64,000 nt of DNA from Chaetorhynchus papuensis. Its lineage: Eukaryota; Chordata; Aves; Passeriformes; Rhipiduridae. Below, one piece after another: positions 1 through 11,210 of this stretch. Made by a program: the position numbers and the translations under genes. Each line of letters starts with the position of its first letter. Position 1 is the stretch's first letter. The stretch spans positions 62,001-126,000 of the forward strand of contig VWYX01001232.1 of the NCBI GenBank assembly GCA_013396525.1, written 5' to 3'. The notes under the pieces were generated by a model. The model saw only the letters and a list, made by a program, of their open reading frames with translations. It ran no database searches and was not told the origin of the DNA.

Positions 1-1098
1 CCTGATGTTAGTGCAGTTCAGCCTGCTTTCTGCAGCTATTTTCCCAAGGAAAGCAATTTAAGCTGCAGAGGCCAGGCTGACTAACATGGCACCTTCTGAG
101 CTAGATGATTTCTCAGGGTGTCAGGGAAAGCAGTCCTGCTTTATCAAACAATTATAATCAATTCCCAATATTGATCAGAAGCAGCTACAGCCGAGCTTCC
201 TGCAGGATCCATCGAATTAAATGGCTGTGCTGGAAGAAGAGCAAAGATCCCTGTGAAATTGTGCAGGTTCTGAGATTTATGAAAGCACAGCTCGATTTCA
301 TTGGCATTCCATCAGTTAAATCAACATTATATAAACCCTTATGTATAGGGGTTCTTATATAAAAGAAATCAGGCAAGTCACAGACCTCGTTAGCTCTGTG
401 TACCCTTCTACCACTGCTAAATTGAGTTGATATGTCAGAGACTAGAAACCCAAAAGATTCCTGATTTATCATCTTAATTCTTTACATCTCCTCTCAAGGA
501 TTCACAGCGCTGTCATCCTCTCCTCCATTCCCATTACCTTCTTCGTAACGTATTGGCCTTCTTACTTTTACTGAATAATTCCTGCTCTATTATATCTATA
601 ATTATACTAATAATTAAGCATGCCTTTTCATCAGCTAGCAGCTAATTACTTCTGTTCCTACCCAGCTTGCTCAGAAAACAGTCAATTCATCTGCATCCCC
701 ATCACTCTCCCCGTTGCTAAGCGCTCAGTGCCACTCAGCAGTGGCACCGTCACGGGGTGGGGTGGCTCAAGGTGCTCCGCTGTGCCCGAGTGCTGCTGCC
801 CTTCACCCCCACAGGGCTTTCTCACCTCAGAGAAGGCTCTGCTCACCTGCCTGGCATCACTGCTGATCCCAAACAGCTCCGGAGCTGTCCCTGAGCAGCT
901 CCTGCTTTCTGCAAGGAGCAGCTGAAGAGACCTGAGAAGAATCGGACGCCAAACGAGGCTGAGCTGGCGCCTTGTGGGTCAGAGCACACCCACGGTCGTG
1001 TTAGATGGGAACTGAAGCCACCAGGTCGAAACTCTTGATTATTTGGACTTGTGTGAAGCTTTTGGCACAGTCAGAGGAACAGAGCACTTCTCCCATAA
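1..1098. other. Intergenic, nothing recognised
   Basis: Mixed AT- and GC-rich non-repetitive sequence. Short open frames occur on both strands, but none shows family similarity, codon bias or flanking splice signals. It lies upstream of DELE1. Confidence 0.5.
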
Positions 1099-1099
1099 G

Positions 1100-1514
1100 G
1101 AAAGGATGAGGGAATTGGGATTGTTCAGCCTGGAGAGGAGAAGCTTTGGGGTGACCTCACTGGGGCCTTGCAGGGCCTGAAGGAGCTGCAGGAAACATGG
1201 AGAGAGACTTTGGACAAGGGAATGGAGGGACAGGACACAGGGAATGGCTTCCCAGTGCCACAGGGCAGGGTTAGATGGGATATTGGGAAGGAATTGTTCC
1301 CTGGGAGGGTGGGCAGGCCCTGGCACAGGGTGCCCAGAGCAGCTGTGGCTGCCCCTGGATCCCTGGCAGTGCCCAAGGCCAGGCTGGACACTGGGGCTTG
1401 GAGCAGCCTGGGACAGTGGGAGGTGTCCCTGCCCATGGCAGGGGTGGGACTGGATGGGATTTAAGGTCCCTTCAACCCAAGCCAGTTTGGGATTCCATGG
1501 TTCTGTGATCCTGT
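1100..1514 (+). repeat. CR1 LINE 3' end
   Basis: The copy begins with the CR1 block around 'gggattgttcagcctggaga' and runs through the 'ctgtggctgcccctggatcc' block. It ends in the AAGGTCCCTTCAACCCA tail plus 'gattccatggttctgtgat', the degenerate 8-bp terminal repeats of CR1. It is sense on the + strand and 5'-truncated, as is usual for CR1. Every open frame inside it is repeat-derived. Confidence 0.9.
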
Positions 1515-2739
1515 GGTGTGAGAACCACTTCCTCTCACACCTTGTCCATCCCACCCTGCTCACTCCTGATGTGCTGATGTGACATCTGGGCGTTGTCACT
1601 GTGACCCTGCTCCTCACTGTGGCTCCCACCAACGCCCTGCCCCAAACCACTCACCCTCATTAGCATCAAACCTCAGTGACGTGGTGATGGATCAGCTCAG
1701 GTTGATTTTTTTTTCCCCAGTTATCTGTCATTTGGCCCGTTGGAGGCTGCAGACAGAAGTGGATGTTCCAGGGCAGGAATTCCCACCACCACCAGCTTTG
1801 GCAAGCTGCTCCCTTGCCTGTTCCTCAGGTAACTAAATCAGGGAAATTACCATTAGTGAAATGTTAATGGCTGGTATTTCCAGCCCTCCCAGAGACTGGG
1901 GTAGGCCAATCCCTTAATCCTTTTATGTGACTCATGACTGCATCCTCTGAAATGAAGCAATGCTGGCAAATGAAGTGGCTGTGCCTGATTCCAGCGAAAG
2001 GAAAATTGGAAAATGAGGGAATTTGTTACAAAAAACGCTCAGAGTGGCAGCCAGAAAGGTAAAATGTTTTCAGATGGCAGGTAGACTATTTTAGGATTTT
2101 ATATTGGAGGCTCAAAGCAAATGCATATAACCTGTCAAAAAAAAAGACTTGAGAGGAAAACAAAAAGCTTGCATCATAAAACAGCAGGATCAGGGAGGCT
2201 CTTGGAAGTTAAAAGGTATCCTGCAAAAAGCTGAAGTTGTGTCTGAAAAAGGAAATCTAAAAAGAACATAAATTCTGGCAGACTAAATGTAAAAGCACAA
2301 TAACATAGACGGAAGAAAGAGTTTAGAAGCAGTTTGCTAAAGAAATAGAAAAGAATGCTATAAATCCTTCTTGAACACATCAAGAGCAAGGAGCTTGCAG
2401 GAGCCACACGGGTGGGGAAGGAGCACTCAGAAAACACGAGGCAATCACAAAAAATCCCAGATTCTTGAGGGTTTTTTTCCAAACCTCTGTTCACCTAGAG
2501 CATCTTGGAAACTCTAGAACCAGGATGTTGTTTGTAAGGCCTTCGCAGAAGGCTTGTCTTAATTTAAGGGTGTTAAGTGGAGATTACAAAGCAGATAAAA
2601 TGAATAACAGCATTCACACGAGGTTTTTCTAGAATGTTAAATATGAATCATCTGAGCTAATACCCTCAATGCGTAACCTTTGGCTGAAAATTGCTGTGAT
2701 TATCAAAGGACTGCGAGGTAACTCATAAGAAATGGGGTT
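1515..2739. other. Intergenic, AT-rich
   Basis: No gene is recognised. The A-rich part after about 2080 may be the eroded upstream portion of the LINE remnant that follows, but no clear match can be read there. Confidence 0.4.
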
Positions 2740-3420
2740 TTTAAAATAAATCCAGTGGCGATTCGAGAAGCCTCAGGCCACTAAGCCCAATGTCCATACG
2801 GGTCATGTTGGCTGAAGCTCTAGTAAAGAACAGAATTAGTGAATACATGAATAAAAGTAACATGTTAAGGAAAAGTAAACATGACTTTTGTAAAAGGAAT
2901 CCAAGCCTTCTAAATCTGCTGGAATTCTTTGAAGGAGTCAAAAGCATGTAAATAGCAGAGCTCCAGCTGAGAATTTTTCCCTGCATTTCCAACTCACCCC
3001 AAGCTTCCAGAAACCTCATGCATAGAAGGTCTCATCAAAGGCTTTTAAATAAACTCAGACAGCCGGGGACTACAGGTAAGGACCTCACAGAGGTACAACT
3101 TAGCATTGGAAAAAGAAGATTATCCTAAAGGATGAGTTTTCACAGTGGAAGATGATCAGCAGTGGACTCCCGTGGGGATTAAGGTCCACAGTGTTCAATG
3201 TGCTCAGAAATGATTTGAGAAGTTGGGGGAACAGTGAAGAAGTTTTCTGATAAAAACGAAATTAATTAGGATAATATTTACTGCAGAAAGTTCAGGATGC
3301 CACGACACTGAGCAAGCCTCGTGGTGAAGTGGAAGATAAATTTCAGCCCTGACAACCATAATCTGGTTATCCACAAAAAGCAGCACTTCACACGCAGAGT
3401 GAAGGGCTCTGAGCTAGTTT
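2740..3420 (+). repeat. Ancient LINE ORF2 remnant (CR1/L3-like)
   Basis: Broken reverse-transcriptase blocks can be read on the + strand. A 'GF-KRNPSLLNLLEFFEGV'-like segment lies near 2885-2945. A degenerate 'SGVPQGS..GP..FNV' block lies near 3165-3215, where 'G-LPWG--ST-VFNVL-NDL' can be traced. Many stops and frameshifts show a very old, dead copy, distinct from the younger CR1 tails elsewhere. The subfamily is not determined. Confidence 0.6.
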
Positions 3421-6400
3421 GCACAATTTAGGAAATGCATCTCAACATTGTAACAGCTTGTTCTATGAATATATGACCCCATTGCTCAAGAGCAGCCAAA
3501 AACATCCCGGAGTTTAGAATTCTTAGGAGAGAAAAGTACGGCCCAGCCCCTGCTCACGTTAAGGGTGGCTCTGCTTCTCCAGCACCCAGCACATCTCCGG
3601 TACCCTCACCTGAGACAAAAAGAAACTGTAACAGCAAAAAGAAAAGCTACATGGCAGGATGACAAACACGGTGAGTACAAAACTGCTTTCATGTGGGAAA
3701 CAGAGTGAGCATGAATGAGAGCTCGAATGGGAAGGGATCGCTTGGCATTTGTCGCTGCCAATTGTGCCGAGCCGGCCAGGTGCCAGCGAGGGGAGACGGA
3801 CACCGAACACGAGCTCTGTCGTGTGCCTCTTTGTTCAGCTGCTGAAGCCTTCAGAGCCTGTCAGGCAACAGCTCCGAGGGCTCTGGGAGGACTGTGACAG
3901 CTCCGTTCCCTACGCGGTCCCAGCGCGCTTCCAGGGAGATGCAAGGGGGAAAGGAGGAGTGAAAGACTTGCAGTGCTCTTTGTGCCCATCACCTCGAAAT
4001 CATCGCTCATCGGAGGTGCCCACTTCCTCTCCCAGATGTCCTCCCCCCACCACGATTTCAGAATTAAAATAAATCAAATAAATAACCCCCCACACACACT
4101 TAGGCTGTATTTACTAACACCTGCCTACGGTGACCCAGCTGTTTGTTGCCAGCCCCTTCAGGGATGTGTTTTAACACGGCTCCTCTCACCTTTTCACACT
4201 TCTCTCATTTCCCAGCTCCTCTGAGCACTGTAAGTTCAGGCTGTTAGCTCAGCTCCTTCAGGGACAGCACTGCCTTTCAGTCACTTGTGCACTGATTTGC
4301 ACCAATTGGTCCCAAACCTGGTAACAGCCTCAAACTCCTGGCGAGCCATTAATAATACACCAGCAATCATTTTAATTGCGACCGGGTGTCTGGAATTTCG
4401 GAGCTGCACCGCAGAGTTCCTTCTCCCCACAACGTTATTGTCCCATTGTGCATTTTGGAGTTTAGCTCTCATTAAAAGTAATAGAGGGAAATAGTCTGTG
4501 GCAAACTGAATGTGTTTGTTTTCACAGTTCACCTCCTGCTCCTCGGCACTCAAACACTCTCTCGCTCAGTGACAAGACCACAGCTGCTGCCATCGTTTAC
4601 TTACCTGAGGAGAGCAATATTTAGCTGGAGGGACACTGGAGTTTTCTGTTTGTTAGTTATCAGGTCAACAACTCTCACCTTATCACTTCAGTTTCCATTC
4701 TGTTGATAAAACCTGTCAGCCTTCCTTGAGTGGTTCCAGGCCCTCAGAAGAAATCACATTAAATTGGCACAACCAAGTAAATCTGTAAGGGATGTGCTCC
4801 TGCCTAACCGAAGGGAAGGGGGGAGGGCTTGCATTTCTTTCCCTCTTCCTCCTTGCACAGTTGCAATGTCCGAGCGCTTGGAGCTGTGTTGAAATCCTCC
4901 CTAAGGATTCAGCAGTTCGAGTCAGATCAGGTCTTTGACTGTGGCCCAGAGGAGATGTCTGCGGAGCCGAAATTGATATGTTTAAGTGCAAGAGACAATA
5001 ATCATTTCTTCAAGTAGAGGCTAAAAATACCCACAAGAAAGTGGGATTCATAATGGAGATTTTAAAGACGTGTGACACACCAGAGCCTGCGCGGGGGTTT
5101 TTTAATGAGAGAGAGGCCAATTTAATCGGTCAGTGCCAGCAGACGCTCGGCTGGGTGAGGGGCTCCAAGGTCTCGCACTCGCGGGGAGCGCCCGGAGCGC
5201 CGCTGGCCGAGCCGGTGTCACAGCACGGCCGTGTCACAGCCAGGGACAGCCTCCATCAGCAGCACCACACGGCCTGGCCACGGGGAGAGGGCACTGAGGA
5301 GAGGAGGCAAAAGCTCCAAAGGAACGTTCCTGAAGGTAATTGCAGCACTGGCCATCATCTCCACGTGCCGTTTGTTTCATTACAGCTCCGGGCACGGAGC
5401 TAAAGCAGCCCGTTAAGTTTTAAAGTCTGTTAGGGCTGAGTTAACAAGGACTCGCTGAGCACCTCGGTCTGAATTCACACCCCTCCCCTGTGCAAACTCT
5501 CCTGGAGTGTTTGTGGAAAGCCAGAAATAACTTCGGTGGACCATTCAATTACAGACAATCACCACCCAGAGCTCCCTGTCCTCGTGGCACGGCTCATCAA
5601 TCAGGTTTGCTGTCACCGTGTCTCTTCTCATAGCAGTCACCAGAAGGCTCTGAGCTCCCTCCGAATCCATGTGACATTTACTGTCAGGGGCTGTCAACAC
5701 CAAGAGATTCTCCCAGGGCCTCGGAGTTCATCACAAAGCAACGAGATCCATCCCCAAAGCCCGCTCCCAGTTCCAGCTCTGGATTACTGGGGCTGACTGA
5801 GGGGCTTTGCAGCACTCAGGGAAGAGGCAAGCAGCAGCACGAGCTACAGCTTATCCCTAAATACCTTTGTTTGCTTATTCTCTTCTCTTTTCTTATCCTA
5901 CAGCTGCTTTAAGAGAGGTTTCGGGCACACGATTAATTAGCCTTCCTCAAAAATATCCCCTATAAACTTACTAAGAGAAAGCTGAGATTGTTTACTTGGA
6001 AATTTAGCCTTCCCATCTTTAGCATTGATCCTGCCTTCACTCTCTGTTTAACAACATAGCGGCCTAGTGGAAAAAATTTATAAAACTTAATAAATTGCAG
6101 TTGGCAGTATTGACAGAGTGTGTATATGCACATTTGGGTTTGTATGAACGTATTATAAGAAATCTAATAAAGTAAAACAAACACATTTGCTTTGTCTGTG
6201 AGCTGTGAAACGAGATATCCCCTGTAATTACACTGTTTGAAGTATATTTGGTCAAAGGGGGATGGCGAGATTTTTGGCCATAAATTTCTGGGTTTAGATT
6301 AAAAAAACAACTATTATCTATCAAAGCTTACATGGTCCACTGAGTTACTTTGCTCAAGATGCAGAAAAATAAAAATGCAGATGAAAACCTAAGTTAGCAG

Positions 6401-7146
6401 GAGGCCACCACAACACAAGAGCAACCAGCTCCAGAGAATAAAGTTCCAGTGCCAAATGTGCCGCAAAAAAATAATCAAAAACTTGGAAATACCTTCATTT
6501 TGTCTGCACTTTGAGGGGGAATGGGCATTAATGAGTGCCTAAACCAGTGACTGAAAGAGTGATTTCAACTGCAAGGGTTTTTAAAGAACTCAGAACGTGT
6601 ATAACCTTCTAGAACTTCGATTTCTATTTTTAGCTTGCTTTCCACAACCAGCCTAGTTCCCTCTTCCAAGCAAAATAAATATATTTCTTAAGGAGCACAG
6701 TATTTATTTCCCTCAGGAGCAAAGTATTTATTTTCCTAAAATGATCATGATAACAAGCAGAGCTGTCTCAGCCTCCTCTGGTACACTCTGTGTGCTGCTA
6801 ACCCACTGCTGACCAGCATGTGAGCCCAGCATTCCAGGCTGATTTCCATCCAGTTTATGGCCCATTTGCCCAACCCACACCTCACCCCACCAGGCTGGTA
6901 GAATGACACCAGGGGTGCCTTTGTGGTAGAGTCCAGTAAACAGCACCCACTGCTCTCCCCTCTGAGCCAGTCTCCTCACAGGGGCAATCAGGTTCCTCTG
7001 GCATAATTGTCCTTCCATCCATCCTGGCTGTTCCCAGTCACCATCTTGCACAGAACAGTTTCCAGGAGAAAGCTCCTCATCACCTTCCAGAGAGTCGGGT
7101 TCAATCAAATGTTTTAGAATTGTCCAACCCTTCTTCTTACCCTTCT
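3421..7146. other. Intergenic, largely non-repetitive
   Basis: About 3.7 kb with no recognised gene or recent repeat. Segments such as 4270-4740 are low in simple sequence, have balanced composition and hold short runs of AT-rich, homeobox-like TAATTA/ATTAAA words. That is the look of conserved noncoding DNA, but conservation cannot be measured here. All open frames are short and lack splice context. Confidence 0.4.
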
Positions 7147-7352
7147 TATAAAATCCCAGAATGGTTTGGGTTGGAAGGGACCTTAAAGCTCCTCAGTCCC
7201 ACCCCTGCCATGGGCAGGGACACCTCCCACTGTCCCAGGCTGCTCCAAGCCCCAGTGTCCAGCCTGGCCTTGGGCACTGCCAGGGATCCAGGGGCAGCCA
7301 CAGCTGCTCTGGGCACCCTGTGCCAGGGCCTCCCCACACTCCCAGGGAAGAG
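7147..7352 (-). repeat. CR1 LINE 3' end
   Basis: It starts with 'atcccagaatggtttgggtt' and 'ggaagggaccttaaagctcc', the reverse complement of the CR1 tail. It ends at 'gccagggcctccccacactc'. The copy is antisense to DELE1 and truncated at about 200 bp. Confidence 0.92.
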
Positions 7353-7757
7353 TTCTTCACTGAACATACAATGTTTGCCCTTTCTCAGTCAGCAGAATCC
7401 TCTCCTGATTGCTGTGACCTTGCAAAGGGGCCCTGCAGTGACATTGGCCACTTCCCCCACCACCCCTGGGTGCAGGGAACACAGTCCCAGCAGCAGCAGG
7501 CAGAAAAGCTGCAGCAAGCCACTGCACCTGCAGCAATTCCTCAGAGCTGATCCCCTCCTCCTTCTCAATGTCCTTTCCACTCTGCCTTCAAGCTGCAAGG
7601 ACACAAACTGGCTGAGCTGGACAACGCCAGCAGCAGAACCTCATGTGGAACATCCTGAACGTCCTCCTGCCTCAGCCTGAGCCATTCTCTCTTCAACAGT
7701 TCCTCCTTCAGCCACATTCCTGCACAGCAGCCCCCAGCTCTGAGCTTTGCCAGCTCA
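7353..7757. other. Intergenic, nothing recognised
   Basis: GC-moderate unique sequence running into the assembly gap. The apparent open frames crossing 7758 are artefacts of the N run. Confidence 0.4.
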
Positions 7758-8592
7758 NNNNNNNNNNNNNNNNNNNNNNNNNNNNNNNNNNNNNNNNNNN
7801 NNNNNNNNNNNNNNNNNNNNNNNNNNNNNNNNNNNNNNNNNNNNNNNNNNNNNNNNNNNNNNNNNNNNNNNNNNNNNNNNNNNNNNNNNNNNNNNNNNNN
7901 NNNNNNNNNNNNNNNNNNNNNNNNNNNNNNNNNNNNNNNNNNNNNNNNNNNNNNNNNNNNNNNNNNNNNNNNNNNNNNNNNNNNNNNNNNNNNNNNNNNN
8001 NNNNNNNNNNNNNNNNNNNNNNNNNNNNNNNNNNNNNNNNNNNNNNNNNNNNNNNNNNNNNNNNNNNNNNNNNNNNNNNNNNNNNNNNNNNNNNNNNNNN
8101 NNNNNNNNNNNNNNNNNNNNNNNNNNNNNNNNNNNNNNNNNNNNNNNNNNNNNNNNNNNNNNNNNNNNNNNNNNNNNNNNNNNNNNNNNNNNNNNNNNNN
8201 NNNNNNNNNNNNNNNNNNNNNNNNNNNNNNNNNNNNNNNNNNNNNNNNNNNNNNNNNNNNNNNNNNNNNNNNNNNNNNNNNNNNNNNNNNNNNNNNNNNN
8301 NNNNNNNNNNNNNNNNNNNNNNNNNNNNNNNNNNNNNNNNNNNNNNNNNNNNNNNNNNNNNNNNNNNNNNNNNNNNNNNNNNNNNNNNNNNNNNNNNNNN
8401 NNNNNNNNNNNNNNNNNNNNNNNNNNNNNNNNNNNNNNNNNNNNNNNNNNNNNNNNNNNNNNNNNNNNNNNNNNNNNNNNNNNNNNNNNNNNNNNNNNNN
8501 NNNNNNNNNNNNNNNNNNNNNNNNNNNNNNNNNNNNNNNNNNNNNNNNNNNNNNNNNNNNNNNNNNNNNNNNNNNNNNNNNNNNNNNNNNNN
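7758..8592. other. Assembly gap (835 N)
   Basis: An unbroken run of N. The flanks show no repeat that would explain it, and both sides look like ordinary intergenic sequence. No feature should be called across it. Confidence 1.
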
Positions 8593-9965
8593 CCTCCATC
8601 CAGGGATTTTTCCTTCTCCAGTGTCAAAGACACAAACACCCAGCTGCACCATGGACACTGTGCAGCCCCTGGGGAATCCTCACAACAGGAATCCAAACAC
8701 ACCAGCTCTGCTCTTGCCTTGCCAGTCACAGAAAAGACAGAGATTATCACTCACCACCTGGCTGGGGACTTGAAAGGAAACCAGGACCAAAGCATTAAAA
8801 ATTCAGTGATCAGCTGAGAAGATCTTGGATGAACCACTACCAACAAATGCAGGTTCAGTTTTTGGAGCATTAATTAGTGGTATCAACCTGATGAGCGAGA
8901 AAATTAAGGCGAGATTATAGAGTGGAGATGCTGATATTTCTATTTTGCATGTAATTTTCATCCCCAAACAAACTGTAGTAGCTTAGCAAACACCAGTCTA
9001 CTAACATGAGACAATTACAGACACATTTAGTGAAACAGGCAACTAAATGACTTTGTAATTACACTATTAAGCCAAATCTGGGGTGAAAAGGATAAAGGAT
9101 TTGTGTCCCATATGACGCTACCAAAAAAAAATAATAAAAGCTGTGGAACACCAAGAGAAATTTTGTAGTTCAAAGCAAGTGTTTAGGCTGATGAAGGAGA
9201 GTGATTATGGATCTTGTGGAAAGCCATACCTGGAATTAAACTAGCAGCCATTCAAGCATAAACCACAGCTAATACTGAACAAGGACTCTGAGCTCATAAC
9301 AGGAATTACCAGCACAAAAAACACCATATTCCAGAAAGGCAGACAATTGCTGGAATGGCCAAGAATTTCTGTGCCTATGGAGCAAAGGAATAAACAAGAG
9401 AGTGTTCAGCTGGACTGAGCAGGGCAGTGTTCCCACTCCTGATGGAAACCCAGGGTGAGGAAGACATGAAGATGATTTTTCCTCAGGCTGGCACAGCATG
9501 GCCCTTGTAGGGTGCAGCTCTGGGTGAAGAAAAGGCACTTAATTCAGTTTATAATGCAACCACAGGAATCCTTCAGCACTCCCCACTATTAACGTGGTTC
9601 CTGTATTTTGCCACCCCCAGGGCTCAGGGAGCTCTCACAGACACCCCAAAGCTGCAGGAACAAGCTGGGCATGACCAGTCTGGGGCGTGTCCCTATCCAT
9701 GTTTTCCCAGGAGGAATTCTCCCCCCACCCCGAGGTACAGCAGATCCCCAGGGACTCTCCCTGCTGTCCCAAAACGGGTTCTGTTCTTTGCCTGGTGTGC
9801 GAGAGGCTGATGCACACAGAGCCGAGGTATTTGATTTATCGGCAGCTCCGTGCAGAAAAGGGGGCTGGTGGCAAACCCCCAAATTCAGCGCAGCCACCAC
9901 CAAAACCCGTCACTGTTTGTGCATTTTAGCAAACAAAGGCATCAGCGTTCACTGGCTGCATGTCA
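8593..9965. other. Intergenic, nothing recognised
   Basis: Unique sequence with an AT-rich centre (about 8820-9250). No coding, RNA or recent repeat signal was found. Confidence 0.4.
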
Positions 9966-9969
9966 CCTA

Positions 9970-10340
9970 GTTCTCTCATTAATTAGTAATCTATCTTCTG
10001 TTGGTTAATGAGTCTCTCGCTTCTCATGCTAATCAGTCCTTCTCTTCTTTTGGGTCAGTGCTTTCCTGGGCCATGGGTCAGTGGCTGTGACCTGCCCCTG
10101 CTGGAATCACCTTCCTCCCAGTCGGAGCTGATTTCAGCCCAACTGCTGAGCTGCCTTTATCAGTTTCTTCCTTATCTTGTGGGCCCTGGCCGATGTCCTT
10201 GTGGTCTATAAATTCTGCATTGTGTCCACCATCAGTGGTACACCCTTCTTTCCAAGCTTTTGCAACTTCCCTGGGGTCTGAGATCATTGAAACACGTCCA
10301 GCCCTAAACCTTCGCAAGGCAATTCCAAGTAATTTGTCCT
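9970..10340. repeat. Possible LTR-like element
   Basis: The segment includes a 'gttggttaatgagtctctcg', 'tcatgctaatcagtccttct' and 'cctgggccatgggtcagtgg' series, then a 'gtctataaattc' TATA-like box. The layout recalls the U3 of avian endogenous-retrovirus solo LTRs. Clear TG...CA ends and a target-site duplication were not found, so this is a tentative reading. Confidence 0.3.
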
Positions 10341-10345
10341 TCTAA

Positions 10346-10773
10346 CACTTGGGCATCGCTTAGAGCTTGTTAGGTGCTATTTGTTGCAGGGATTAAATCT
10401 CCCTTCTCGTTGGTGTGGCTTGAAAGCACACAAAGATCAAGCACCAAAGAACATCCTTCCTTAATTTTAATTTATTCCACATTTTGCAACAATGAGGCAG
10501 CACCCTGTTTCATAATCCCCTTGTCACTCCCTGTTACACTCTGGACAAATCGTTAACTGTTTCTGACTCTTGAGATATCAGCATCATCAGCAAGGTGATT
10601 CCACCAGCAAGTAATTGGACTTTGGAACACCTGCACATCACGTAGAGCTTGTGAACTGCTGTTTCACGGATGAAATCTCCCTTCTTGTTGATCAGGCTGG
10701 AAAATATACAAAGATCCAACACCAGCCAACACGCTTTCCTCAGGAATGTTTCCCATATTCCACATTTCGCAAA
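10346..10773 (+). repeat. Diverged direct repeat, two units
   Basis: Units at about 10346-10492 and 10627-10773 (offset about 281 bp) align along their length. Both carry 'TAGAGCTTGT', then 'GAT[GT]AAATCTCCCTTCT[CT]GTTG', 'A[CT]ACAAAGATC', 'CAC', 'CTTCCT', and end with 'ATTCCACATTT[TC]GCAA'. They differ by many substitutions, so the duplication is old. It ends at the edge of the DELE1 CpG island. It may belong to the LTR-like sequence just upstream. Confidence 0.6.
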
Positions 10774-11106
10774 CCGCGGCCCCCTCGGTGCCCCCTCAGC
10801 GCCGGCCGTGCCCACACGGGACCTCCCGGGGCGGGCGGCGCTCTCTGCGCGCTCCGCGGCGGCGGGGCCGCTCTCGCCGCGCTCTATGGTGCTGCTGCCG
10901 CTCCAGCCGCGCTCCGTGCCGACCGTGCCGCTCTATCCCCGCTCCGTGGAGACCGTGCCGCTCCGCCCGCGCCGCCCGCCCGGCCCCGGCCGCCTGTAGC
11001 CGCCCGTGCCCCCGCTGTCCCCGCAGCCCCGGGCCGCCGTGCCCCCGCCGTTCCCGGCCGCCCGCCCGTCTCTGTGCCCCCGCGCGGTGCTGGCGGGACG
11101 GGCGGG

Positions 11107-11210
11107 ATGTGGCGGCTGCTGCTGCTGGGCCGGGGCCGCTGCGCGCCCACCCCCGCCCGCCCCGCCTGTGCCCCCGGGCTGAGCGGCGGCCGCGGCCACA
11201 GCCCCGAGCG
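11107..11210 (+). CDS. DELE1: DELE1 coding exon 1
   Basis: Encodes residues 1-34 plus two bases. It is rich in Arg, Ala and Pro with no acidic residue until HSPER at the end, as expected for a mitochondrial presequence. The donor is GTGAGT. The frame stays open upstream to 10615, so the start rests on homology and context rather than on an upstream stop. Confidence 0.93.

Noticed and set aside
7120..7680. Open frames reading MGRDTSHCPRLLQAP or similar, repeated at many places
   Set aside because: The same peptide appears at many sites because it is the translation of CR1 3' ends, which are noncoding.
7565..8817. Long open frames (over 300 codons) on both strands across the first gap
   Set aside because: They consist almost wholly of N; the real flanking sequence has no coding signal.
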